Under the pieces are notes generated by a model. That model made no database searches. It saw nothing but the letters and a program-made list of their open reading frames with translations, and was not told where the DNA came from. A DNA stretch of 64,000 bases from Heterohyrax brucei (lineage: Eukaryota; Chordata; Mammalia; Hyracoidea; Procaviidae): NCBI GenBank assembly GCA_028571685.1, contig CM053162.1:9242001-9306000 (forward strand). The letters are read 5' to 3'. How positions within the stretch are numbered: position 1 is the stretch's first letter; each line of letters starts with the position of its first letter. Made by a program: the position numbers and the translations under genes. Shown piece by piece: positions 43,588 through 54,955 of the stretch.

Positions 43588-44209
43588 GAAATACACATCA
43601 ATGGCTTCAGTGGAGAAGAAAAGGCTGTGATACAGAAAAGGGCAAGTTTTGGAGGTGAGTCGTGTGGCCACAGCCAGCTGTCCAGGAGCTCAAGGCTGTG
43701 GCCCAGCACTGTTTCCTCCCTTTCTCCACCTGTGTTGCTTCCCGGAAAACTCCTGTTGCCTCAGTTGCTAGGCAATCCTTGTCTGTCAAAGCATGGTTTG
43801 CCCCAGAAGGAGCTGTGGCCAAATCCCTGTGATACAGAAATAGAAACTGAAAATAGAGTCATTCACACCAGCTTAGGCCTGCAAACATGCTTCAGACTCA
43901 ATTCAGCAAGAAAAATTCCCTTTCCTGGTGACATCTGCACAGACCAGCCATTCCCTAGAATTCTCTAATCCTTTTCCTCATCATCTTCCCTGCTGTTACT
44001 GCAAACATTTGCCTTTCACCAGATCAAAGTTGATCTGGCTAGAAAATACTTAAAAACCAGCTCAGGGACAGAAAAGGAGCCCTGAGTTTGTAGCATTTGC
44101 TATTTTCCATGGTGTCAATATGCTTAGCACAGATTGGGCAAGAAAGAAAAGAAATCAGGTCTCTAAAGCTAGAGTGAGTAGCTCCATTGCACCACTGGAA
44201 CCCTTCCTG
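43588..44209. other. Single-copy DNA with an X-box-like motif
   Basis: At 43764-43776 the near-palindrome gttgctaggcaat fits the RFX-factor X-box (GTTGC-N-GCAAC type) with one end mismatch. A 162-codon frame (43480-43968) begins inside the AfroSINE and has no domain, so I do not call it a gene. Confidence 0.4.
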
Positions 44210-45575
44210 TCGGTTGCTGTTTTTAGGTATAATCAAGTTGGTTCAAACCAGTAGTAGCCTTATATGCAACAGAATGAAACACTACCCTGTCTTGCGCCAC
44301 CCTCACAATTCTTGCTGTGTTTGAGCCCATTGTTACATCCATTATAGCAACCCATCTCATTGAGGATCTGCCTCTTTTTTGCTGACTGCCTTAGGCTAGG
44401 TTTTCTAGGGAAGCAAAATCAGTAACACATGAAGGTACAAGGAAAGAATTATAATATATAGATAGATAGATACAAATATAGGAAACAGCTCACATAACCA
44501 CAGAAGCTGAATGTCCCAAGCTCTGGCACAAGCCTCACATGACCACGGAAGCTGAGGAAGCCAAGGTCAGCAAGTCAGAGACCAGAGTTCTAGATCACCG
44601 GTTGTGTAGGTCAGTGGATCCCAAGCTGGTGGCGAGACGAAGCGACAGAGGCTGGCGAACCCAGGGTCGGCAGGTCAGGGAGCAGGACTCTCAAGTGCCG
44701 ACTGTAAGGACTGATGAGCCCAACAGCTGCTAGCTCCAGTCCCAGAATGAGACGCTGGAAGAAGAGAGCAGGAGCTCCTGGCCACGTGAGCGACCAGCAG
44801 CGATAGTCAAAGGTCGCGAGATGAGAGCCGAGGGGTAGGGAGCCACCACAAACCCCGCCCTGCCACTTAATATAGCAGCCAAATATGTAGTAGCCAAGTT
44901 GACATAATCCTGACCACCACACTGACATTCTACCTTACCAAGCAAGATGTCTTTCCCCAAAGACTGGTCCCTCTTGATAACAGGTCTGAAGTGCATAAGA
45001 AAAAACAACTCATCATCCTCCCTTCTAACATGCAATTTGGTTGTACTGCCTCCAAAACAGACTTGTTCATTTTTCTAGCAGTCCATGCTATACTCAGTAT
45101 TCTTCACCAACACCATAACCCAAAGGCATCACTTCTTCTTTGGTCATTCTTATGGATCATCCAGCTTTCACAAGTACATAAGGCTGTTGATAATACCAGA
45201 GCTTGGGTCAGTCATACCTTAGTCCTCAAAGTGACATCTTTGCTTCGAACACTTTAAGGAGGTCTTGGGCAACAGATTTGTCCAAGGCAATGCATCTTTT
45301 AATCTCATAACTGTTGTTTCCACGGGTGTTATTGTGGATACAGGTAAAAGGAAATCCTTGACAACTTCAGTTTTTTTTCTGTTTTGAGGATTTTTGTTCC
45401 CTTTATGTCTGGGAAGACTAGAGAGAGAGAGAGACAGAGAGGATTATAGTCTTTGATCTTTATCAATATATGCTTCAAGTTCTCTTCACTTTGAGCAAGC
45501 AAAGTTGTATCATCTTCATATTACTGGGTATTATTAAGTCTTCCCCCAGTCCTGACGCTGAATCCTTCTTCATGT
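44210..45575 (-). mobile_element. RTE-clade LINE 3' part, antisense, split by a solo LTR
   Basis: 44210-44381 and 44927-45575 are reversed RTE text matching 6283-7150: 'gaaacactaccctgtcttgcgccaccctcacaattc', 'caagcaagatgtctttccccaaagactggtccctc', 'tcaaagtgacatctttgcttcgaacac'. The reverse transcriptase active site is not reached. A GA-rich tract lies near 45419-45444. Confidence 0.82.
44382..44926 (-). mobile_element. Solo ERVL-type LTR with perfect 5-bp target duplication, CpG-rich
   Basis: LTR body 44387-44921; on the minus strand it runs from 'tgtggtggtcaggattatgtc' to 'gaaaacctagcctaaggca'. It is flanked by ctgac at 44382-44386 and 44922-44926. It is the same family as 58018-58604. It keeps many CpGs (for example around 44628-44660 and 44784-44830) that are lost in the other copy, which suggests a younger insertion or weaker methylation decay. 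Confidence 0.88.
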
Positions 45576-46049
45576 AATGTGGTTTCATGGATTATAATCT
45601 CACTTGTAGAGGAGATATTTTAAGCATCTTTAATCCTTCAGTTCCCTCATTTCTTTCAGCCCACTGCCAATTGGGCCACCCTTAGTCCTAGTTTCAAGGG
45701 ATCTGGGTCATTTCTCATAGATAGCAGTGTCAGCACTCCAAGTCTTCTCAGGTAGGCTATGCAGAACACGGATCTGACAGGAAACGCTCACATTGGTTCC
45801 AACAAGGTAGATGACTCCCAGGTCACAAAATGGTGGGCCTGGCAGTGTCTTCACTGAAGAGACAATAACTTCCATGGTCAAGGACAAAACAAAAATGTCA
45901 TGGCTTTCCAACATTCCCATCCTTAGGGGAATTCTTGGCCTGAGCAACTTCTCCAGCTGCTGAAACACTGAAAGCCTCTCCTTTCAAGGACAGTGCTGAC
46001 AGGCTTCCGAAGGTCGTCTCATTTACCCTATCAGTGGCTTCTCACCTTT
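45576..46049. other. Single-copy DNA; unexplained minus-strand frame
   Basis: An 86-codon frame on the minus strand (45708-45968) includes TMEVIVSSVKTLPGPPFCDLG. I recognise no family, and the frame may be chance or a decayed processed pseudogene. Confidence 0.35.
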
Positions 46050-46240
46050 CTTGACTCAGTTCATTCATCAATACATTTAACAAATACTTAGCAAGAATAT
46101 TTTAGGTTCCAGGCACTCGTATTCTGGAAACAAACAAGGGCAAACCAAGAAGTTTACAATCCAGAAGATGACACAGACAAGCAAGCAAGCAATCAACTGC
46201 CTGTTAGACTTGCAGAAATACCTATACACCAAGAAGGGAG
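46050..46240 (-). mobile_element. L2 3' end, antisense
   Basis: 'gttcattcatcaatacatttaacaaatacttagcaagaatattttaggttccaggcac' and 'agaagtttacaatccagaagatgacac' are reversed L2 terminal blocks. Confidence 0.6.
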
Positions 46241-46245
46241 CATCA

Positions 46246-46420
46246 TGGGACTGAATTAGTATTTGCCAACAGCCACTTTAAGGGTGATTAACCTGAAGAT
46301 TGGTGGTTCAAATGCACACAGTGGTACCACAGAAAAAAAGCCTAACAATCTGCTTCCGGAAAGACTACAATAAGGAAAAGTTTATAGAACTGTTCTACTC
46401 TGTAATACATGAAAGTCATG
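46246..46420 (+). mobile_element. AfroSINE variant, diverged
   Basis: 'cctgaagattggtggttcaaatgcacacagtgg', 'gcctaacaatctgcttccggaaagactacaataagg' and 'gaactgttctactctg'. Confidence 0.75.
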
Positions 46421-46429
46421 CACCTGGCC

Positions 46430-46640
46430 TTTGCTAAGCATTTCCTCTACATTATTTCATTTGATTATTGTAGCACCCTTACAAGGCAGGTGGTATTGGC
46501 CCAGCCCGCTTTGATGGGTGAGGTCTCAGAGGCAAGGAGTAGCTAAAGGCCTTATCTGAGGACACAGGCAGCAAGAAGCGGAGAGGAGAATGTGACTCCA
46601 GAATTTGCTCTTAACTGCTGAGCTACAGTGCATCCCTAAA
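46430..46640 (-). mobile_element. MIR SINE, antisense
   Basis: 'ttgctaagcatttcctctacattatttcatttgattattgtagcacccttacaaggcagg' and 'gaggtctcagaggcaaggagtagctaaaggcc', in reversed MIR order. Confidence 0.65.
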
Positions 46641-49600
46641 TCTCCGGGTAGTAAGTGGTGGTGGCTCTTCTCTGGTTGACTGAGGGCCACATCATCCTCT
46701 GGCTCATCTGAGCCCTGCTTAGCTGAAAGGCCAGCAAGATGGGACCCAGAGGGAGAGACAGTCTACAGGATCACATGGTTCCACATATAAGGCAGACACC
46801 CAACCAGGCCACTGCCGTGACCCAACCCAGAAACCACAGCAGATGTATCCCTGGAAATTCTGCGTTTAGGTCCTAAATTGTGATTGAACACTATTTCTGG
46901 AAGCACACGTGGCACCCAGCAGAAAGTTTTGTTCTCCTATTCTTCGTGACGAAAGAAAGGTCTAGTTTTTAAAATAGAAAACCTGAAAAAGTCAGCAGGC
47001 CATAGAGCAGAGGCAAGATGCAAATTGAGGGTGGGGAGGGAAAAGAGTTAGAAGAAAGGGGAAATTTCCCTCCTGGAAAATTTGGACCCTCTAAGATGAG
47101 GCAACAGATGGAATTTCAAAAGTGAGTGCCCTCATCCTGAGGGATTCCACCTAGTCCGGTTCCAGTAGAGCTAAATCACCCACATAGCTGGCTAGCCCAC
47201 TGGTACCAGGCAGCTCTGCTGTTCTTGGTGTGGCCTCGCGAAGCCCTGCGGAAATCAAGCCTCCTGTTTCTCCTGCTGTCTGCATGGAGATGTCAGGTCA
47301 GGCAGCAGAATCTGTTCCCTTTGGGTAACAGAAGTTTCAAGAAGTGGGGAGAACAAGCTGAGGCTCTTTCCTCTCCTCTCTGAAGTCAGGAAACATGGTT
47401 TTGTTTACAGCAGGCTTTGGAAAACAATCATACTGATTTCCCTGTGCTTTGGTTTCCACAGCCAGACTAAAGAAATCCAGGCAAAGGGTCCAGGGCCTGA
47501 AGTGAAAACATACTCTTTAAAAAAGATTGCTAAGAAGAGTGTCACAACAGTTGGAGAAATCAGCACATCAAATGATTTCTTCGGTATCTGCCTTACTGCT
47601 CAAAGGGAACTAAAGACTTTGTACCTCTTTCTCCATTCCTTCTACTGACTTGAATTTCAGAGACCTTGGAAAACCTGTTCCTCTTCAAGTACCAAATAGA
47701 CCCAAGCAAATTTATTTTCTGAATTCAGAGAGATGGAAAGGTAATGTTAGTGAGTCCAGGAAAACTTGGGCAGGTTTGAAACAAAATTCAAGGTGGAATT
47801 TCAAGTGAGGAACTTGCAAAACTGTTTGTGGCCAGCAGCAGTTTTGATCAAATCATGTCCGTGCTACAATACCCCAGCATTCCCCTGGCCATGGGCTAAG
47901 CTATCAGGGCCCAAGCCAGCCAGCATATGGAAGAAAGTTCCTCTTGGCAGTTGGTTTGAGGCTGCACAGTCTCTGAGCTCTCAGCCAAAGCCGCGCATGG
48001 ACATGGCAAAGGCAAACCTCCAAGCATTACCTGGAGGCCACAGATCTCATTTGGGACTGACATTTGACCTCTGGCCAGCTCTGAATTTTGTTGCTGGAAA
48101 GTGCTCAAAGACAGTCCCTAGATTGTAGATAAAGAACTTTTAGGGGCCTCAGTTATCTCCTTAAAAAGAGTTCTCTCCAGCCAAATAATACAACAACTTT
48201 TTTCCAGAGAAATAGGGGCCTGAGTGTGGTGCCTCATAGACTAATCCAGCCCTGCCTCTTGCTTCTCTATCTCCCTACTGCCCACAAGCAGGAAGCCTGG
48301 GCCAGCACCCACAAACTTGGATGGGGACAAGGCTGTGCTGGACTATTAGCAACTGGGATACTCGCCTGGCTGGGCTGCCCTCCCTCTGACCCTGCTAGCC
48401 GTATTTGTTCCAAAGAGCCCTGGACAAGGAGGAGATAGTTAGAAAATACTTCTTGCCAGAGCTTTGGAAGCCAAGGAGGATCAGACAGTAAGGTGTGGGG
48501 GTCAAGGGGAGTATTTGAGTCTCTCCTCTTTACCTCAGTTAATTTCTAAATCTCATGCAAAAGATGTTCCAAGTAAAAGTCTGGGTCATTCTGAGATGCT
48601 GTATCTACCAACCCTGAGACAGAGCGGAGTCTGCTGGTCCAACATCTGGAGACAGCTGAAGTCCAGAACATTCTTCCTTTCCTAGAGGGGGGCGTCTGGG
48701 GACATAGAAGCTGTAGTGTCTCACCAGGGACATATTTGAAGCTCTCGGATAATTTTCTCAAGGGAAGAACATCTTTCTCCTTTCAAAGTCTGGAGTCTAA
48801 GTCCCATATCTGCCCCTCCCCACGATTCTGTGTGTTCTTCTCATTTATTTTTAATTTCATCGGAAGCATCTTTTTTTCTTTTCCCATGGACTATGACTCA
48901 AAATTTGTTCCAACTTCATCCCACTGGAGGCAGAGTAAGGGACCCAGGAGTGCAGACAGACAGTAACCCTGGCATACAGGGGTTGTGGGATAAAGAACCA
49001 ACCCAAGTTTTACCCCAAAGTAAGGACCCTTGTTCTTGACTCCAAAGAAATAACCCTAAAGCACTAGGGTGCTTTAGTTGGTTGCTTCCAGGACACATCT
49101 GAAAATTTGTGATGGTAAGTGAGTGCTGGTCAGACTAGAAAAGATTCACCTGGGAGGGACGATTTAGCCTATCCTGAACATGCAGTTGATAAAAGGCCTG
49201 AATACTAAGACTCAGAGGGCTTCCTGGTTGATGAGAACATCTGCCCTTGGAGTGGTAGCAAGTCCCTTGAGACATGGAAGCAACATATTGGTAACCCTCC
49301 CAGACTTCAAGCTTTGCATCTCTTCATTTGTATACTTTTTTGGCTATAATAAATTTGTAGTCGTAAGTATGGTATACTCTCCATGAATTCTATGAATTGT
49401 TCCAGTGAATTATTGAACCCAAGTGGGTAGTAGAAGCCAGCAGGTCAGAAAGTAAAGGTGTCATGTGGACTCTCAAGCTTGTGGTTGGCATCTTGAAGGA
49501 GTAAAGGGAAACCAGCTCCAAGCCTATAGACAGCAGGGAAGAAGGTTGGCATGTCATGTAGACCCCCTAGCCTCACGGCTGCCATCTGCCTATTTGACAG

Positions 49601-49994
49601 GCTGAAGGACAGTATCCTTTTCACTTGTGAGCTTTGACTTATCTCCAGGCAGCTAATGTCAGAGACTGTGTGGCAGGAATGGTTGGTGATGAGAGTAAGA
49701 AGGAAGAATCTGAGGACTGGATCAATCCCTACATTGTAGAGATTGAGTTTACACGGATCCTTACCACTCAGGGCCCATACCAGGTGCTGGTTTTTAAGTT
49801 GGTTCTCTAGAATTTAGCAGGTAGATGTCTACGGTGGGCTTCCTAGGATTTTCAGTTTGGAACATTCCAGGTAGGACTGACAGGACAATGTTGGGAAATG
49901 CAGAATTATCACTGAAAACACCAACAATATTGGTAGGAAACTTCCCCTAAGGTCACGCATAGTTAGGTGGATCCTCAGACCAGGAGTAACTGGA
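46641..49994. other. Longest repeat-poor single-copy stretch (part 1)
   Basis: About 3.3 kb without recognised transposons and visibly richer in G and C than the flanks. Frames up to 120 codons occur (47766-48128), but none shows a domain, a conserved motif or a convincing splice-bounded exon by eye. It may be intronic or intergenic. Confidence 0.5.
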
Positions 49995-50190
49995 TCTGAC
50001 TCTATTAATTTGTGTACCTATCAACTAAAGGTTAGCAGTTTGAATCTACCCAGAAGCACCCAGAAGAAAGCTCTGCTGATCTACTTCCAAAAAATCTGTC
50101 ATTGAAACCTCTATGGATTACAGTTCTATGTTGACACCCATGGCATTGCTGTGAGTCAGAATTGACTCAACAGGAAGTGGCTAGAACCTT
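49995..50190 (+). mobile_element. AfroSINE variant
   Basis: 'caactaaaggttagcagtttgaatctacccag', 'gctctgctgatctacttccaaaaaatctgtcattgaaacctctatgg', 'attgctgtgagtcagaattgactcaacagg'. Confidence 0.82.
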
Positions 50191-50214
50191 GAAGCTTTTT
50201 ACTTTATTTATTTG

Positions 50215-50335
50215 CTCCCATCAGAGCTTTCTGTTCAAGACTAAAAGCCACTAAGGACAGGATCTGTCTTTCTAGTGCTGTATCTAAGTGTGCCACACAA
50301 GTACTGAATACATGCTTTGAGTGATGTATCTCCAT
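50215..50335 (+). mobile_element. L2 3' end fragment
   Basis: 'gactaaaagccactaaggacaggatctgtctttctagtgctgtatctaag' and 'gtactgaatacatgctttgagtgatg'. Confidence 0.5.
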
Positions 50336-52985
50336 GGGTGATTATTTCACACGTGCTAGGAGGGCCCTGAGCTGGAGACAATGGAAGCAGGAAAATTTTT
50401 TCAGGTAGCTCAGACTAGTGGTAGAGAAAGGACCACTCATTCAGGAGCAGCTGAAGTAAAGTAGACTGTTGAGATGCTACGATGGAGGATAAGGCTCATG
50501 CAGAGGAGTCAGGAGAAACCTCAAAGAGATAACGAGGGAGCTGCGGAGGATGCGGGATGTCAACAGATCTCAGTTTATTGAGTGTGACTTGAACAAGAGA
50601 AAAAGGCAATTGAGGCAGAAAGAGCAGCATGAACAAAAACATCCAAAACTGCCAGATGTGCGCGTGAAATGATGACTCCTGGCCAGGCCAGGAGAATGAC
50701 ATGACATCAGGAAGGTAAACAAGGCAGATAGCAAAGACCTCAGATATTAAGCAGGTGTAATACTTGCCTTGAAGAAGCCCACTCAATGTTCTCCCACCCT
50801 CTGTCCCCATTTCTAGGACCCCAAGCCATTCCCTTCCCAAGGCCAAGGGGTCCCAGATTCCAGCCGTGTGCTCAGGGTGGCTTCAGGCCCCAGGGGCAGA
50901 CCCAGTTAGAGAAAGCATTGGCCCACACTTGTCTCTTGCCCTGAAGCTCTTGGACTATGTCAAAAGTACTCTGTGAGTACTTTTGCTGTCAGCTACCATC
51001 TATCTGGTTGAGCAATTAACAGGGAACCCACACATAACAGAGCAAAACCCTGCCCATTCCCGCACCATACCCATGATTGTTTAAAGACTGGAGCACTGTG
51101 ACATACAGCATTTTATCCACTAATTTTAGGAAGTGGACTGCAGGCCTTGCTTCCTACTCACTCTTAGTCTGGAAGTTCCACTGAAACCTGCCCTGCATCA
51201 CAGTAACACATAAGCCTCCGTTACAGGGACGTGGTAGCTGTACTTCAGGTACATTGCCCAAGAAGGTACATTCACCCGTGATGATAATTCTGTAATTGAA
51301 TCATCACCCTCCACAAATAAGTACACACACATGTGCACACACACACAGGCATGCACACACACATTTACACACACACAGCCTATTAGCCCAATAATCCACA
51401 ACCATGGTGGATGACCAGAAGGAGTAGAAAGTTAACAAAACTGAAAAGGTAAAGTGCTTGGTGAGTCCAAGAGCTGGTGCCTGGCCCTCAGATGGGCAAC
51501 ATGCCTGATATCCTCTCCTGACACTCCATTCTGGCCCTTCATGACACACTGCACTGAGGCCTTTCTGTTAGCCTCTCAGTGAAAGACTGCTGAGGTGGCC
51601 CAGCCCAGACCCGGAGGAAGAACAGTAACAGCGAGGCAGCTTGGTCTCCTCTGACCTCTCCAACATGAACTGCAAGCAGTTATCTCTAAGAGTGATTAGA
51701 AAGTAAAATAGCTCCCTTCCCTGGGAGCTGCAGACTGGCCTGTTGGGCAGTGAGACTCCCCAGCTCCAGGAAACTCAGAGCTCAGCTTGACAGCTCAATT
51801 ACTGTAGATAGTCTCTCCTACCCTCCACCCCTCTCCTCCTGCCATTATTGTTTTTGGCAGTGGAGCAAGAGGAGCCTTAAGGTCAAACTTGTTGAAAACG
51901 CAAGGAAGAGAAAATTGTTCTCATCTGAATAAATAGAGTCAGCTGCTGCCAGAGGATGAAATCTATCCATGGTGGCTTCTCCTTGAAGATCCAGTGCAAT
52001 CTTGGCCAGTAATGGACACTGGAACCCTGGCTAGTGCTACACAGGGAGATTCAAGGGATGGATGCCAAGTGAGTACTGTGAGACTGTCCTCTGGCTTTAG
52101 AGTGCCCCTGGGGAGTGACACAGCAGAGGCAGGAAAGGCAGGGCAAGGACACAGATCTTGAACAGCTCGGGTGTCGTTGGGGCCCATCTATGTGCCTCCC
52201 TTCCACATCAACATGGGTGATGGGGACTTTACCCCACCAAATTCCAGTTCAGAGGGTTTGTCTCTGGCCCCTTAGCAAAGGGGCTGTGTGTGGAGTCTCT
52301 GAGTCACTCATCTCCTGGATCTTGATGAAGAGACCAATACAGAGAGCTCAGGCACTGGATGCTTTTCATTGACCCGACATCCTGCAAATGCAACCAAGCT
52401 GCTTGGAAAGGTCACCCCACCCTGTCCCAGGGATTCAGAAAGATCTCTGTGGGAGCAGTAAGCCACATGACTTAGGGAAGGGAGATCAAAAAGGAATAGG
52501 GAAAGGCAGGAAGGCTGTAAGGAAAAAGAAGTGTCCATATAGCATGCAAAAAGAGCACTGGACTGAAGTCAGGAGACAGGATTCTCAACCATGCTCCCTC
52601 CTAAACCAATAGGATGGCTTCAGCAGGGCTGTAACTCTCAGATCTATGTTTCTACAGCTAGAAAATGAGAGAGGCTCACCTAGGTGTTCTATGAGTCCCT
52701 CCAAATTCCCAGTGAATGTGCTGTGAAGCCAAAGTGGAGTGTTTGTCCAGCTCAGTGCCCATTCCTCTAGGTCTCCTACTCTGGCCAACCCACAGAGGGA
52801 ATATCATAAGCATGGCTTCTCTTGCATCCACAGCAATGCAGCCCTTCCCCTGTCCCAAGGCCTCTCTGCTCTGGGTATTAGGGGGAAAAAAATGTTTCAT
52901 TCAGCACAGGCTTAGTGATGTAAGCCAAATCATATGGAAAATGCTCTTGTATGTTCTAGCAAAAACACATTCAAAGAAATGAAGA
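50336..52985. other. Repeat-poor single-copy stretch (part 2) with a (CA)n tract
   Basis: A CA-rich microsatellite lies at 51322-51378. Many overlapping frames of 60-116 codons occur on both strands without a recognisable domain, so they are treated as chance. A cis-regulatory role is possible but not shown. Confidence 0.45.
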
Positions 52986-54091
52986 CTAGCTGCAGGGTGG
53001 GGTCAAGATAGCAGAGTAGACATATGTCTCTTCAAATGCCTCTGAGAACTAAGGCTTGGATTGATGACTGAACAGAGCACTCTGGACACCCAGGGAGCCC
53101 TAGAATACAGCATAGGGTTGTCAGATTGGACTATGTACCACTAAACAGGAAACTACCTCTCTCTAACACGAGGCAGTGCACACTGAGCCCTGTTCCTGCT
53201 GACTTACCACTTGGGCAGACTGCAGGTACTGATACCTTCTTTGTTATCTAGGAAGTGGAGGATGGACACTAGCCAACAAATATGTGAAACTGCAGTGCTA
53301 AAGTAAACAGCATTATAGCACAGCAGAGAGACAGCGTATGGGATAGCCACATTTTGAGAGTCTAGCTGCTAACTGAGGGCACCACTTCACCGCATCCTCT
53401 CTATTCTGAGCTCTGCCAAAAATTCTGCTATTTTGTGGTGGGAAGGCTGGCTCAGCTGGGACACCATCTTGGTCAGCTGGGAGGTGGAGTCACCCAACAA
53501 GAGGATTCAACAGAGGCCAATTCCCAAGATGAGTAGAAATGCCAGTCCAGAAAGAGCTATTCCAGCTGAAAGCCTGTGTTTAGTACAGTGTTGTCTTACA
53601 GCTGAGGATGGCAGCAAGGCCGTAATCTCTTGATACTTTGAACTACTCCATAGCATCTGGGGACAGCTAAAGGAGTGCTCCATTGTCAGCTGGAAGGGGA
53701 GGTGGAGCCAGCCACACCTGGTGGCCTGACTGATTTTGACAGCTGTTGGGAAGTTTCCACCTTTTTTAAAATAAGACTGCCTGGAGAAATAACTGCTGAG
53801 TGGCCCTGCAGCATCTCTTCTTGCCTTTACTGACCCACATCATGGGGTCAGTTGATGGCCCCCAACTGACTTCATAAGGAAGGCACCATCTTTGCTGCCA
53901 GGAGGTGGAGATTGCCACCAAAGACAGTCCACTGGGGCTAGACACCAGAGTACACAGAGGTGGCTGATGATCAACTTGCTTCTCAAAACTACACCATGAC
54001 TCCTGTTGCAATAACACTAGAAAAACTGAACAGCCTCTAGATGGCCCAGAGGCAACAAACCATTCTTAACCAGATAAAGAAACAGTCTACC

Positions 54092-54955
54092 ATGGTTCTG
54101 GAAAATAGCCAGAATAGGGAATCAAAAACCTTCCCAGATAAAACCATCAGAGATCAAATACAAAAGAATTATATAGAGAGCCCTCCTAGAGATTAAACAA
54201 AATGCAGCACAGCAAAATGAAAAATTAAGCCAGCTATTTGAACTGATGGAACATCAATGATCTGAAATCCAGCAGATCAGTAACAGAATTACAGAATCAG
54301 ACAATTCAATTCAAAGCCAAAAGAGCAGAACTGAGGAGATGAAAGTCAGACTCAGTGACCTTGAGGACAGAACAACTGACACCAGCATTTATGAGGAGAA
54401 ATCAGAGGAAAGAAATAAGAAAAATAAAGAAGCATTAGGAAACATGTGGGACTCTATTAAATGGAATAATCTATGATTAACTGGAGTTCCTGAAAAGGGA
54501 GGGATACCTGAAGACACAGAGTATTGTTGTTGAGTTGCTGACAGAAAACTTCCCTGAAATTATGGGAGAACATAGCTATCCAAGATGTGTATAAAACACC
54601 ACAAAAACTAGATCCCAAAACAAAGACACCAAGATATATTATAATGAAGCTTAATAAAATGAAACATAAGCATAAACTCTTAATAGCAGCAAGGCTCAAA
54701 GCAAAGCTAACATTCAGAGGGAAGCCCTGTAGACTTTTGTCTGACTTCATAGCAGAAACAATATTGGCAGGGAACCAGCGGGATGACACATTCAAAGCCC
54801 TGAAGGAGAAAAACTTCCAACCAGGAATTATAGATCATGAAAAATTGTCTCTCTAATATGAAGATGAAATTATGACATTCACAGATAAACAGAAACTTAG
54901 AGACTTTGTAGAAGCCAAACCAAAACTACAAGAAATACTGAAAGAAGCTCTTTAG
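54092..54955 (+). pseudogene. L1 ORF1 pseudogene
   Basis: Starts at ATG 54092 (MVLENSQNRESKTFPDK) and ends at TAG 54953-54955, with internal stops. The best-kept part, 54587-54856, contains RYIIMKLNKMKHKHKLLIA and then RLLSDFIAETILAGNQRDD, the conserved RRM to C-terminal domain of L1 ORF1p. An upstream part near 54230-54460 has the coiled-coil-like composition. The intact protein would bind L1 RNA as a trimer. Confidence 0.85.

Noticed and set aside
43480..43968. Longest open frame in the window, 162 codons on the plus strand
   Set aside because: Its first third is AfroSINE sequence and the rest shows no domain or biased codon pattern. A frame of this size is expected by chance in 64 kb of GC-mixed DNA.
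45708..45968. Minus-strand 86-codon frame with protein-like text
   Set aside because: I could not place it in any family. A processed pseudogene is possible, but I see no poly-A tail or target duplication. A protein search would settle it.
47766..48128. 120-codon plus-strand frame in the repeat-poor stretch
   Set aside because: No recognisable domain, an overlapping opposite-strand frame, and no visible splice or promoter context.
46641..52985. A CpG-island promoter in the GC-richer stretch
   Set aside because: CpG dinucleotides remain sparse on reading, and no first exon is visible.
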